A DNA stretch of 35,818 nt. It comes from a virus. Positions 1 to 8,950 of the stretch are shown in pieces. The notes below the pieces were generated by a model. It worked only from the letters and a program-made list of their open reading frames with translations. It searched no databases and had not been told where the DNA came from. Each line of letters begins with the position of its first letter. Within the stretch, counting starts at the first letter, position 1. A program made the position numbers and the translations under genes. The stretch covers positions 1 to 35,818 of the IMG/VR virus record IMGVR_UViG_3300042433_000051. One strand, 5' to 3'.

Positions 1-311
1 CAACAGGGGCAGGAGATCCAATCTTTGAGGACTTACAAAGGGATGGCTTAAATGTATCGGGGTTTAAGTTTAGTTCTACCTCAAAGCAACAACTAATGGA
101 AGGATTGGCTTCGGCTATACAACAAAGAAAAATAACCTTCCCACAAGGACACATTACCGAAGAACTAGAAATATTTGAATACCAATACACCGCTACCGGG
201 GTTCGCTATTCAGCACCGCAAGGCTTTCACGATGACTGCGTGATAGCGTTAGGATTGGCTTGGCAACACTATACCCGAAATACAGGACAGGGTAAGTATT
301 CTTTTGCTTGA
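1..311 (+). CDS. terL: Terminase large subunit, C-terminal fragment (5' truncated by window edge)
   Basis: This is the end of a terminase large subunit, the ATPase/nuclease motor that cuts and packages DNA. It corresponds to residues 282-383 of the complete copy at 34559-35710 and enters in the middle of codon 281. It keeps the late nuclease-domain motif FHDDC with its acidic pair. The first 127 bases are identical to the complete copy. The remainder differs mostly at synonymous positions, with five amino-acid changes (for example PQGH versus PEGH). That pattern is real allelic divergence and not read error. It is not a second gene: the window wraps around a circular or permuted genome. Confidence 0.95.
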   Translation, partial: TGAGDPIFEDLQRDGLNVSGFKFSSTSKQQLMEGLASAIQQRKITFPQGHITEELEIFEYQYTATGVRYSAPQGFHDDCVIALGLAWQHYTRNTGQGKYSFA

Positions 312-329
312 ACAAACAAAAGGTTTTTT

Positions 330-336
330 CTATTTA
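330..336 (+). promoter_or_regulatory. CTATTTA element, 5 nt before a start codon
   Basis: CTATTTA lies in the gap between terL and the tail chaperone, with exactly five bases between it and the ATG at 342. The same element and spacing are found at 7076 and 12725. The role is unknown. Confidence 0.4.
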
Positions 337-341
337 AGGGT

Positions 342-1079
342 ATGACTTGGAAAGACCTTAATGTATTTCAATGGCAGCAACTAAATGACCTTTTCCTAAA
401 AAGTAAAGATGTTACTGATTTAGATTTGGCAATAAGTGCTGCTTCTATTTGTACCGGCTTAACGGAACACGAAATAGATTCTTTGCCTGTAAGCGATTTA
501 AACCCGCTTTTAAAGGCTATTTCTTTTATCCACGAAGAACTCAAGCCACAACCAGAAAGGTTCATAAAACTCAAAGGAAAGCGTTATAAGTGTATCTACG
601 ATGTTCGCAAGATTCCTGCGGCTCGTTATATAGAAACTAAACACTTTGGCAAAGATGTAAACGCCAATCTTCATAGAATAGCGGCTTGTATGGTTATGCC
701 GATGAAGAAAACATTATTCGGTTGGAAAGTGGATAAGTACGATGCAAGTAAACACGAACAGTACTCACAGGACATTTTAGAAGCACCAATAACGCAAGTC
801 CTTGGAAGCGTGGTTTTTTTTTATCAAGTTTACAGAAATTGGATAAAGAGTTCGAAGGATTATTTGATTCGGGAGATGATGGAGAACAAACTAACGAGAT
901 ATCAAGCCGAGATGGTTCATCAAAGTTTATGCAGTATTATGGATGGATATACCAAACCGAATTGGTTGCTGCATTCGAAAGAATCACGCTTGAAGAGGCT
1001 TATGAGTTACCTACAATCCAATTCCTTAATGATCTCTCTTATCTTAAATCGAAAAGCGAATACGAAGCAGACCAACTAA
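342..1079 (+). CDS. Tail assembly chaperone, unshifted product
   Basis: The 245-residue zero-frame product has an N-terminal half (about residues 1-160) that looks like a phage tail assembly chaperone: helical, with the segment DLDLAISAASICTGL. Such proteins coat the tape measure during tail assembly. Only 30 bases separate it from terL. After a run of nine T at 814-822, the zero-frame sequence becomes basic and irregular. The -1 frame over the same DNA reads as a well-formed acidic protein. The natural short product therefore either carries this odd 85-residue tail or is minor. A T-run sequencing error that split one 254-residue gene cannot be excluded. Confidence 0.75.
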   Translation: MTWKDLNVFQWQQLNDLFLKSKDVTDLDLAISAASICTGLTEHEIDSLPVSDLNPLLKAISFIHEELKPQPERFIKLKGKRYKCIYDVRKIPAARYIETKHFGKDVNANLHRIAACMVMPMKKTLFGWKVDKYDASKHEQYSQDILEAPITQVLGSVVFFYQVYRNWIKSSKDYLIREMMENKLTRYQAEMVHQSLCSIMDGYTKPNWLLHSKESRLKRLMSYLQSNSLMISLILNRKANTKQTN

Positions 1080-1105
1080 AGAAAGCGTATGCCAAAAAGT
1101 ATTAG
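342..1105 (+). CDS. Tail assembly chaperone, -1 frameshift fusion product (G-GT-like)
   Basis: Slipping back one base on T-TTT-TTT (815-821) joins codons 1-160 of the zero frame to an open -1 frame ending at the TAG of 1103-1105. The result is a protein of about 254 residues. The joined sequence is natural: the -1 segment continues with FLSSLQKLDKEFEGLF and later LEEAYELPTIQFLNDL. This is the lambda gpG/gpGT arrangement, in which a minor frameshifted product binds the tape measure and tail tube protein. The fusion end overlaps the next gene's start (1089) by 17 bases. No clear downstream pseudoknot was seen. Confidence 0.65.
814..822 (+). promoter_or_regulatory. Slippery T9 run, candidate -1 ribosomal frameshift site
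   Basis: Nine consecutive T read GTT TTT TTT TAT in the zero frame, giving a T-TTT-TTT heptamer that lets both tRNAs re-pair after a -1 slip. The -1 frame is open across the site and through to 1105. Confidence 0.6.
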
Positions 1106-1829
1106 TCAAATACAGAATGAATATTTAGCGACAGGCGATTTAGATGTGCTTGGTTCACAAGGGCAAATCGTTGGTAGAGTTGGCAGAAGAGGCGGTCAAA
1201 TTAAAGCTATTGGTTTGCCTTCTGTCGAATTATTATTAATTGCTGCGGCTTCTAATTTCATTTTAAAGGTAAAAGAAAATCTTAATACATTAGGCATAGA
1301 TGATACCGGTGCTTTGAGTGATGGTATAGAAGCAGGAGAATTACAACAGGATGCAAACGGATATTCTATTACAGTAGGTTATCCGGCTAACTCAAAGGCT
1401 GCAAAATATTACGATTATGTAAATAAAGGGGTAAAAGGCTTTGATTCTGGTAAAAGCAAAAACAATACATCTCCTTATAGTTTTAAAAAAATATTAAATA
1501 AAAGAGGTGGAGTTTTGATTGGTAGATCAATGCTTAAAAACATTGCATCTTGGGTTGATAGAAATGGAATAAGAAGAAACGATGTATCTATAACGAAGCG
1601 ACAAGCAAAGAGGGAATCGCTATCTAAAATGGTAAGCGAGGCTTCTAAAAAGAAAAGCATTGCTTATGCAGTAGCGGTAAATATTAAGAAAAAAGGATTA
1701 AAGAAAACAGGGTATTTTGATAATGCAGTACAAGAATACTTTGGCAATGATTTCTCAACTGCAATTAGTAAAATGATAGGGCAAGATGTTAAAATATTAA
1801 TTCGACAAGATGGCAATAACAATCAATAG
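1089..1829 (+). CDS. Putative tail-completion / minor tail protein
   Basis: This 246-residue protein has no firmly recognised family. Its middle (GYSITVGYPANSKAAKYYDY, then a Lys/Gly-rich loop) and its end (KKTGYFDNAVQEYFG) resemble HK97 gp10-type tail-completion proteins, which cap the tail at the head-tail joint. That resemblance is impressionistic. The protein is basic in its second half (RRNDVSITKRQAKRESL). The ATG overlaps the end of the frameshifted chaperone by 17 bases, and its own end overlaps the next gene by 20 bases, so the three are probably translationally coupled. Confidence 0.45.
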   Translation: MPKSISQIQNEYLATGDLDVLGSQGQIVGRVGRRGGQIKAIGLPSVELLLIAAASNFILKVKENLNTLGIDDTGALSDGIEAGELQQDANGYSITVGYPANSKAAKYYDYVNKGVKGFDSGKSKNNTSPYSFKKILNKRGGVLIGRSMLKNIASWVDRNGIRRNDVSITKRQAKRESLSKMVSEASKKKSIAYAVAVNIKKKGLKKTGYFDNAVQEYFGNDFSTAISKMIGQDVKILIRQDGNNNQ

Positions 1830-3012
1830 TTCTCCAGATATTTATTCAAGCGTACACGCTCCATTGTGGTTCGTGTTAAGTTCTACGAATACAGGTCAAA
1901 CAAACTTCAAATATGTTTGCGATATTTATGTAGGTGGTAACTTGGTAACAAGATTAAAAAGTTTTCCTCAACCTACTTCAACAAAAGGTATTTTTAATGT
2001 TGCTCCAGTAATTAGAAATTATTGGGCATCTTATTTTAAACCCGATATCGTAACCCCTTCAGTTTTCTCTTATACAGGATCAGATATTTATGTAGATTAC
2101 GAGTTAAAGTTTGGCGAGGAATATAATGGAATTACTTATTTAGATTTAACCACTACAAGTAAGTTCGCTTATAACTATGTTCAAGATTATCTTTATACTC
2201 CGACAAGTCCTATGTATCTTACTCCATTAGAGTACGAAACACAATATCAAGGAAACTTTATTTCAAACAGAGATTATGCCAATATCAAATTCAACAAAGA
2301 AAGATTACAAACAGGATATTTATTCCTTTCCTTTTTATCGGATGCGGAGAACACTCCTAAAAATCACTCTGTTGATGTGTCTGTATGGAACGGAAGCACA
2401 ACAACAAATTACACAGGAGCGAATGTAAATTTTAGAGATTTCGCTTTATTAGATATTTCTCCAAGAGCAATTAATGATTATATCGCATCTTCAATTATTA
2501 CTACAAATACCGTTTACTACGATGTAAAAGTAAAGATTGCTGGTAATTTACGATGTACCGCAAGAGTATATTTAACTTGTACGCAAAACGATGTAGTTGC
2601 TTTACATTACTTAAATGCACTTGGTGGATATGATACAATGGATTTTACCGCAGTAAACCGACAAACGAGAAACATAGAAAAGAGTTCATTTGAAGGAATA
2701 GAATGGGAATATTCAAGTAACTATATGAACCGAGCAAACACTTATGGTGTAATGTATGGTGGTAGTAATCAATTTGCTACGAGACAAAAATTATCATATA
2801 AGTTAATCTCCGATTGGTTAAGTTATATAGATTATTTGGCTATCAAAGAACTCATTGCTTCTCCCGAAGTTTATTTAGAAAGAGGAAATTTCTTCTTGCC
2901 TGTTCAAATAGGAACAAATACTTGGGCAGAGAAAAAGCGTTACGCAGATAAGAATTATAATTTAGAACTTGATATTGAAATAGGAAATCCAATAAACTCA
3001 CAATTTAGATGA
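1810..3012 (+). CDS. Putative phage tail structural protein
   Basis: The protein has 400 residues, is rich in Tyr, Asn and Thr, and has predicted beta character, typical of virion proteins. It has no signal peptide or membrane segment. The N terminus (MAITINSSPDIYSSVHAPLW) and the phrase YVGGNLVTRLKSFPQP are of a kind met in Bacteroidetes siphophage tail modules, but I cannot assign a named domain. It starts inside the preceding gene and ends in a 4-base ATGA overlap with the next. Its place upstream of the tape measure suggests a tail tip or baseplate component. Function is inferred from context only. Confidence 0.55.
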   Translation: MAITINSSPDIYSSVHAPLWFVLSSTNTGQTNFKYVCDIYVGGNLVTRLKSFPQPTSTKGIFNVAPVIRNYWASYFKPDIVTPSVFSYTGSDIYVDYELKFGEEYNGITYLDLTTTSKFAYNYVQDYLYTPTSPMYLTPLEYETQYQGNFISNRDYANIKFNKERLQTGYLFLSFLSDAENTPKNHSVDVSVWNGSTTTNYTGANVNFRDFALLDISPRAINDYIASSIITTNTVYYDVKVKIAGNLRCTARVYLTCTQNDVVALHYLNALGGYDTMDFTAVNRQTRNIEKSSFEGIEWEYSSNYMNRANTYGVMYGGSNQFATRQKLSYKLISDWLSYIDYLAIKELIASPEVYLERGNFFLPVQIGTNTWAEKKRYADKNYNLELDIEIGNPINSQFR

Positions 3013-5186
3013 TAACTGAAATCTACATAGAAGATAACAGGTTAGATTTAAGCAAAGATTTATCATCAGAGTTTACTTACGCTATTGATGATATACAAGA
3101 TTTTTCTGCTCGTAATACTAACTATTCCAAAACTATAATTCTACCCGGAAATGCAATTAACAACAAATTGTTCGGTCACATATTCGAGTTTTCATCAAGT
3201 AACTTCTATGATTCAACCGCCGATAATGTGGGTTACAACTTCAACGCATCCAAAGCTGCGAATTGTGTTATCTATGTAGATAAGATACAAGTATTTAAAG
3301 GTATTATTCGCCTTTTAGAAATAACCATAGATAGAGGTTCAATAGAATATGAATGTGTTGTATTTGGAGAATTAGGTGGTTTTGTTACTGCTCTTAATAA
3401 TGATAAACTTGAAGATTTAGATTTTAGTGCGTATGATCATAATTGGACATATCAAAATATTTTAGCTTCTTGGGAACAAGCCTCTGGAACTACTGCATCG
3501 GGAATGGGATATTATTATCCTTTAATTGACTACGGACAAGTTCACACAAATAAAAAGCATTGGAGTTATAAAGCATTCCGACCTGCTCTTTTTGTTCGTG
3601 AGTATTTAGATAAAATCATAACAGGAACAGGATATACATACGAAGCACCTTTCTTTGATACTAACTTATTTAAAAGATTAGTAATACCTAATAACCAAAA
3701 GCAATTAAGTAATTATACAAAATTGCAATTTGATGGAGATATAGAACCAATAACAATAAATAGCGTTATATCTACTACTGCCGATGCTTCTTACCCTAAT
3801 CCAGATGTAATAATCGGTTATGAATTTGGAATGGGTGGTACTGAATTGTTATATTGGACAGGAAGTTCTATTTCCCCAACCTTGACTTTATTTATTGATG
3901 GAAGTTTAGAAATACCACAAGGCGGAACAGGTTCTTTGAGAGTAAACTTTTTCAAGAACGGAAGTATAGTTAATACACAAACTGTAATAGCCGGAGATCC
4001 TGCCGGTAGAATAGATTTTCAAAGAACAATAACTTATAACATAACATTAGCAACGAACGATTATTTCTCTGTTCAATTTGAGTTATTTAATTTATCTGGT
4101 GGTTCTACTTGTTATATTTATAGCGGTAGTAATTTGACATCAACTACTAATGTAGCGGTATCATCTCCTTTGGCTTATGGTAGTTTAATTTTTATGAATA
4201 GTGGAATACCGAGGGGATTCTACCAGAGAGATTTTGTTTCATCTATAATGAAGATGTTTAACCTTTATATCGTTGAGGATTCAACGAAGGAAAAGCATTT
4301 AAAGATTATTCCATTCATTGATTACTATACAACAACCGCTCATTTTTTACAAGTTAATGACTTGGAAGAAGAGTTATTAATAGATGATATAGGTTTATTA
4401 TTATTAGATGATTACTCGGCTTCGCATTTAGATTGGACTGCTAAAATAGACCGCAGCAAACCTTTCAAATTAAAACCGATGTCAGAACTCAACGGAAGAT
4501 TTTTTGAGTTTAAATACAAAAGTGATTCTGATTTCTATAATGAAGATTACGCTAAACATTACGCTCAAGGATACGGAGATCATATAGAAGATACAGGGTA
4601 TCAATTTGCGAATGATAAACAAACTTCCGAGGTCATATTTTCTTCAACTGTACTCGTTGGATATGCCGGAGATGATAAGATTTATCCCACTATCTTTAAA
4701 CTTTCTAATACAAGTGCTGCCACGCCTTCAGAAGATCCGATAGACCATAACATACGAATAATGCAAGTTCGTAAAATTACAGGAGTAAGTGCTTGGGATA
4801 TGAAAGGCGATACCGGGAACTTAATTACTAACCTAACTTATTATGGTTATGGTGGGCATTTAGATGATCCAGATGCACCTACGGCAGATATTAACTTCGG
4901 TGTACCAGAAGAACTTTATTTTACATTACCGGTTTCATATCCTTCTGCTAATTTATTTAATGGCTTCTGGAGTGATTATGTCGCAGAGATTACAGACAAG
5001 GATAGCAAACTTTTAATTTGTAATGTCTATTTAAAGATAACCGATATCTATGGTTTAGACTTCTCAAAACTAATCTATATCGATGGTGCTTTATGGAGAT
5101 TAAATAAAGTTATCGACTACAACCCTACGAACCCCGAAAGCACTAAATGTGAATTTTTACGAGTAATTGAATTAAGTTATACATAA
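3009..5186 (+). CDS. Putative tail tip / baseplate protein
   Basis: This is a large (725-residue) beta-rich protein. It opens with ITEIYIEDNRLDLSKDLSSE and an aromatic, Asn-rich body; a central Gly/Ser/Thr-rich section (about residues 255-390) could be a carbohydrate-binding-like beta domain. A C-terminal section with many Asp/Tyr pairs follows. No catalytic motif was recognised. It is coupled to both neighbours by ATGA (5') and TAATG (3') overlaps. Its size and its adjacency to the tape measure gene fit a baseplate hub or distal tail protein of a siphovirus. Exact identity is uncertain. Confidence 0.55.
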   Translation: MITEIYIEDNRLDLSKDLSSEFTYAIDDIQDFSARNTNYSKTIILPGNAINNKLFGHIFEFSSSNFYDSTADNVGYNFNASKAANCVIYVDKIQVFKGIIRLLEITIDRGSIEYECVVFGELGGFVTALNNDKLEDLDFSAYDHNWTYQNILASWEQASGTTASGMGYYYPLIDYGQVHTNKKHWSYKAFRPALFVREYLDKIITGTGYTYEAPFFDTNLFKRLVIPNNQKQLSNYTKLQFDGDIEPITINSVISTTADASYPNPDVIIGYEFGMGGTELLYWTGSSISPTLTLFIDGSLEIPQGGTGSLRVNFFKNGSIVNTQTVIAGDPAGRIDFQRTITYNITLATNDYFSVQFELFNLSGGSTCYIYSGSNLTSTTNVAVSSPLAYGSLIFMNSGIPRGFYQRDFVSSIMKMFNLYIVEDSTKEKHLKIIPFIDYYTTTAHFLQVNDLEEELLIDDIGLLLLDDYSASHLDWTAKIDRSKPFKLKPMSELNGRFFEFKYKSDSDFYNEDYAKHYAQGYGDHIEDTGYQFANDKQTSEVIFSSTVLVGYAGDDKIYPTIFKLSNTSAATPSEDPIDHNIRIMQVRKITGVSAWDMKGDTGNLITNLTYYGYGGHLDDPDAPTADINFGVPEELYFTLPVSYPSANLFNGFWSDYVAEITDKDSKLLICNVYLKITDIYGLDFSKLIYIDGALWRLNKVIDYNPTNPESTKCEFLRVIELSYT

Positions 5187-7072
5187 TGGCAAACGAAATA
5201 GTAGGTTTAAAAATACAAGTCGATAGTGGCGAAGCAACAAAATCGGTAGGTTCTTTAAAAGCACAATTAAGAGAAGCACAAGCCGATGTAACAAAGCTAT
5301 CTGAAAAGTTTGGAGCGACTTCTAAAGAAGCGGTTGAAGCGGCAAAAAGAGCCGCAGATTTAAGAGATCGTATAGGAGATGCGAGAGCCTTAACTGATGC
5401 CTTTAATCCAGATGCTAAATTTCGAGCCTTTACCGCAACTTTAAGTGGAGTTGCCGGTGGATTTGCTGCGGTACAGGGTGCTTTGGGATTAGTCGGGGTT
5501 GAAAGTGATAAAGTAGAAAAAACACTTTTAAAGGTTCAAAGTGCAATGGCTATTTCTCAAGGTTTGCAAACTTTGGGCGAAAGCATAGATTCCTTTAAAC
5601 AATTAAGTGCGGTAATACAAAGCACAACAATTTTCCAGAAGGCTTATAATATAGCAACGATAGCGGCTGCTGCAATTCAAAGGGCATTTGGTGTTGCAGT
5701 TACAGGAACTTCATTAGCATTTAGAGCCTTACGAGGTGCGATTCTTGCGACAGGAATAGGTGCTTTGGTTATTGGAATTGGTGTTTTAGTTGATAAGATT
5801 ATAGATTGGACAAATAGAACATCAGAAGCAGAAAAGGCTCAAAACAAACTTTCTGCATCTACTAAATTACTTAATCAAGATATTGACAATCAAATTTCTG
5901 TTCTTACTGCATTAGGTGGTAAAGAAGAAGAGATTTATAAATTAAGATTACAAAGAAACGAAAACGAATTAAATGTTCTTCGCAATAAGTTAAAAACCCA
6001 AGGGAAACTTAATGAAGAAGAAATGGCTCAATTTAGGAAACTAAAAACCGATAAAGAGGTTTTAGATATCCAAGAAGCCAATAGAATAAAAAAACAACAA
6101 GAAGAGGAAACCAAAAAAAGGCAAGAAGAAAATAAAAAAGTTGTTGAAGATAGAAAAGAGAGAAACCAAGAAATACAACAAGCTGATGCTGACTTATTCA
6201 AAAAGACACAACAATTAAGTGATGAAATCTTTTTATCTGAAATTGAAGATGAAAAGATGCGAGAAGAAATTCGTGTTGCTATACAATACGAAAGAGAAAA
6301 AGCAGAAATAGAAAGAAGTATTGCTACCGAAGAGACAAAAGAAGAGGCTTTAAAAATATTACGACAGAAATACGATAATGACAGAAAATTATTAGCAGAT
6401 CAAAGAAGTGCGGCAGAAGTAGATGCTTTAACAAATAAATTATTTGCGGAAGTACAAGCAGAACAAGAAGCAGCCGATTTAAAGATTAAAAATTCTTTTG
6501 ATGAATTAGATGCTATAACTAATAATTTACTTGCAGAGGTAGATGCTGAAGCGAAAGCGGCAGAAGCTAAAAAACAAATAGCAGAAGCAGAAAGTCAATT
6601 TAAAAAGCAGCAACTTATGGAAGTGGGTGCTGCGGTGCAAAACTTAACGACTATTGTAGGAAGAGATACAGTCGCAGGAAAAGCATTGGGAATTGCAACT
6701 GCTTTAATAAATACTTATCAAGGTGCATCGGAAGCTATAAAACAAAAATCTACTTTGCCATCTCCTTTTGATGTTATTGCAAAAGTTGCAAATGTAGGAG
6801 CAATAATTGCGACAGGATTAAGAACGGTAAAAGCAATTACTTCGGTACAAGTTCCCGGAGTTGGCGGCGGTGCTTCTCCTGCAACACCAAATGTTCAAGT
6901 AGCTGCACCGATTACTCCTGCACCTTCTCCGCAAGTAGCTTCAACTTTATTAAATGCACAAGCTATTCAGCAATTAGGTTCAGCAACAAATCGTGCCTAT
7001 GTGCTTGAAACTGATGTTACTAACTCACAAGAAAGAATCAGAAGAATTAACAGAGCGGCAAGATTAGGTTAA
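5186..7072 (+). CDS. Tail tape measure protein
   Basis: The protein sets tail length and is packed inside the tail tube. It has 628 residues. It begins with an amphipathic helical region full of Ala, Lys and Glu (residues 1-75). Hydrophobic segments follow at about 80-105 and 181-207 (ATGIGALVIGIGVLVDKI). A long charged coiled coil lies at about 215-480 (EEETKKRQEENKKVVEDRKE). A Pro/Ala/Val-rich linker lies near 565-590. This layout is diagnostic of short tape measures. If about 1.5 angstrom per residue holds, the tail would be near 95 nm. The start overlaps the previous stop by one base (TAATG). Confidence 0.93.
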   Translation: MANEIVGLKIQVDSGEATKSVGSLKAQLREAQADVTKLSEKFGATSKEAVEAAKRAADLRDRIGDARALTDAFNPDAKFRAFTATLSGVAGGFAAVQGALGLVGVESDKVEKTLLKVQSAMAISQGLQTLGESIDSFKQLSAVIQSTTIFQKAYNIATIAAAAIQRAFGVAVTGTSLAFRALRGAILATGIGALVIGIGVLVDKIIDWTNRTSEAEKAQNKLSASTKLLNQDIDNQISVLTALGGKEEEIYKLRLQRNENELNVLRNKLKTQGKLNEEEMAQFRKLKTDKEVLDIQEANRIKKQQEEETKKRQEENKKVVEDRKERNQEIQQADADLFKKTQQLSDEIFLSEIEDEKMREEIRVAIQYEREKAEIERSIATEETKEEALKILRQKYDNDRKLLADQRSAAEVDALTNKLFAEVQAEQEAADLKIKNSFDELDAITNNLLAEVDAEAKAAEAKKQIAEAESQFKKQQLMEVGAAVQNLTTIVGRDTVAGKALGIATALINTYQGASEAIKQKSTLPSPFDVIAKVANVGAIIATGLRTVKAITSVQVPGVGGGASPATPNVQVAAPITPAPSPQVASTLLNAQAIQQLGSATNRAYVLETDVTNSQERIRRINRAARLG

Positions 7073-7075
7073 AAT

Positions 7076-7082
7076 CTATTTA
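7076..7082 (+). promoter_or_regulatory. CTATTTA element, 5 nt before a start codon
   Basis: CTATTTA sits in the 15-base gap after the tape measure stop, five bases before the ATG at 7088. Confidence 0.4.
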
Positions 7083-7087
7083 TAGTT

Positions 7088-8950
7088 ATGGAAAAAGAAT
7101 TACCAATATACCGGTTGGATATAGTTGAAGATTTAGAATCTAATGTCGAAGTTGATTTTGTTGCTCTCGTAGATAGACCTGCGATTGAGAAATCATTTTT
7201 AGCTTTCCAAGATTCGTATTCCGATTATCCAGATTCCGTTAGTAACAACGCAAAGGCAGCTTTAAAATGGGCAGAAGAAAACGGATGGGGTTCTTGTGGT
7301 ACTCCTGTCGGTAAACAAAGAGCGAATCAATTAGCAAAAGGCGAAGCAATATCTTTTGAGACAATTAAAAGAATGTACTCTTTCCTTTCCAGACACAAAG
7401 AGAATGCTGAAAAATCAAAAGGTTACGGAGATGGTTGTGGGCAATTGATGTACGATGCGTGGGGTGGAGCGAGTGCTTTGAGTTGGGCAGAGGCTAAAAT
7501 AAACTCCATAGAAAAACAGAAGTTTGCCATTCAAGATGAAGAGGAAAGGATTATTTCCGGTGCTTTGATGTTAGCCGATACTCCTATTTACCGAAACGAT
7601 GCAAATGGCGAATATTATGTTGTATTTACTAAAGACACTATTAAAAAGATTGCTCAAAAATATTTTAAAAAAGGGTATCAAAACAATGTGAATTTGATGC
7701 ACGATTCTGGTCAAGTGATGGATGGAATCACAATGTTTGAAAGTTGGATAGTGGATGAAAACAGAGGCATTAAACCGATGAAAGGTTTTGAAGATGTAAA
7801 GGATGGTTCTTGGTTTGGTTCTTTTAAAGTTGAGAATGATGAAGTTTGGCAGATGATTAAGGATGGCAAAGTACAAGGATTTTCTGTTGAGGGAATATTT
7901 AATTACAAAACCAATCTTCCAGAGCCTACTAAAGAAGAAAAAATGATGCAAGACATTATTAATATTCTTGAGCAGGTTGATATGTTTTGGGAAGAAGAAG
8001 ATGTCGAAAGGGATGAAAGCGGAAGATTTGCACCAAAAGGCGGTGGTGGCGGGAAAGAAGATGAAGGTAAAATACCCCAAGTAAAAAAAAATGAAAACCC
8101 GGTAGATACAAAAGTCAATGTTGAAGTAGAAAGACCGGAGTGGTCAAGAAAAAATGATAAGTACGAATCTGCCGCAAAAGAAACAATAAATAAAATATTA
8201 GAAGATAATAATTGGAATTCCGGAACAGATAAATTTTATTCCGATAAATCTGGTAGAATTACTGAAGAGAGGTTAGATTTCCATAATAAACTTGCCGGAG
8301 ATTATATCGGTGGATCAAGAAGTAAAGATTATCAAGATACAGGAACGAGTTATTTTATGGGTGGGGCACCTGCAACGGGTAAGAGTTCTATTGAGAAAGG
8401 CGGTCTTGTTGAGTTCCCCAAAGGAATTTTAAAGGTAGATCCAGATGGCATTAAAGATGGATTCCCAGAATATAGGGAAATGCTTAATAGAAGAGAATTT
8501 TCGGCTGCTTCTCGCATACACGAAGAAAGTTCAAAAGTTTCAAAAGACATCGTAAAAACTGCCGCTAAAAACAAATGGGATATAGTGGTGGATGCGGTAG
8601 GCGATGGAACTTATCAGAGTGTCATAGATAAGGTTAAGCAACAAAGAGAATCCGGGAAAAGAGTTGTAGCTCATTATGTTACTACCGATACAGAAGTATC
8701 TGTAAAAAGAGCAGAAGAAAGAGCCAGAAAAACCGGTAGATATGTACCGGAAAAATACATCAGAGATATGCACCGAGAAATCTCGGTCTTGCTTCCAAAG
8801 TTCGCCAAAAATAATGTATTTGATGAATTGCATCTATACGATAACAATGGGAAAAAACCGAAGCTAATCTTCTCTCATACTAAAGGAAAATCAACTATTT
8901 ACGATAGAAAAGCCTACAATAAATTTTTAGCGAAAGCAAAAGAAAGTTAA
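7088..8950 (+). CDS. Prohead protease (XkdF-like) fused to zeta-toxin-like kinase
   Basis: This 620-residue protein has three parts. Residues 1-41 (VDFVALVDRPAIEKSFLAF) and about 143-285 match XkdF-type serine prohead proteases (Peptidase S78_2), with a likely catalytic His205 (LMHDSG) and Ser266 (GFSVEG). Between them, at about 48-140, is the small domain with GTPVGKQRANQLAKG and DGCGQLMYDAWGG often inserted in phage head proteins. After an RDESGRFAPKGGGGGK linker (about 307-323) comes a zeta-toxin-like P-loop domain. It has Walker A GGAPATGKS at 425-433 (Lys432), an Asp at 502 (VVDAVGD) and a C-terminal Arg/Lys-rich lid. Zeta kinases phosphorylate UDP-N-acetylsugars. The protease would mature the capsid; the kinase may be carried in the head or act on the host. 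No antitoxin is obvious. Confidence 0.85.
   Translation: MEKELPIYRLDIVEDLESNVEVDFVALVDRPAIEKSFLAFQDSYSDYPDSVSNNAKAALKWAEENGWGSCGTPVGKQRANQLAKGEAISFETIKRMYSFLSRHKENAEKSKGYGDGCGQLMYDAWGGASALSWAEAKINSIEKQKFAIQDEEERIISGALMLADTPIYRNDANGEYYVVFTKDTIKKIAQKYFKKGYQNNVNLMHDSGQVMDGITMFESWIVDENRGIKPMKGFEDVKDGSWFGSFKVENDEVWQMIKDGKVQGFSVEGIFNYKTNLPEPTKEEKMMQDIINILEQVDMFWEEEDVERDESGRFAPKGGGGGKEDEGKIPQVKKNENPVDTKVNVEVERPEWSRKNDKYESAAKETINKILEDNNWNSGTDKFYSDKSGRITEERLDFHNKLAGDYIGGSRSKDYQDTGTSYFMGGAPATGKSSIEKGGLVEFPKGILKVDPDGIKDGFPEYREMLNRREFSAASRIHEESSKVSKDIVKTAAKNKWDIVVDAVGDGTYQSVIDKVKQQRESGKRVVAHYVTTDTEVSVKRAEERARKTGRYVPEKYIRDMHREISVLLPKFAKNNVFDELHLYDNNGKKPKLIFSHTKGKSTIYDRKAYNKFLAKAKES

Larger units (their letters stand above)
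1..419 (+). repeat. Left copy of diverged terminal redundancy
   Basis: Positions 1-419 align without gaps to 35400-35818. Bases 1-127 and 384-419 are identical. I count 41 mismatches between 128 and 383. An exact 127-base overlap is what a de Bruijn assembler with k=127 leaves at a branch point, so two strain haplotypes probably meet here. Confidence 0.9.

Noticed and set aside
1-311. Second terminase gene
   Set aside because: It is the wrapped, allelic copy of the terL end at 35400-35710, not an extra gene.
839-1105. Independent gene starting at TTG (839)
   Set aside because: The same frame is open upstream to the T9 run and joins smoothly to the chaperone frame; a frameshift product explains it better than a separate TTG start.
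7571-8080. 169-codon minus-strand frame
   Set aside because: Antisense to the protease domain with its catalytic motifs; the translation is Phe/Ile-rich shadow sequence.
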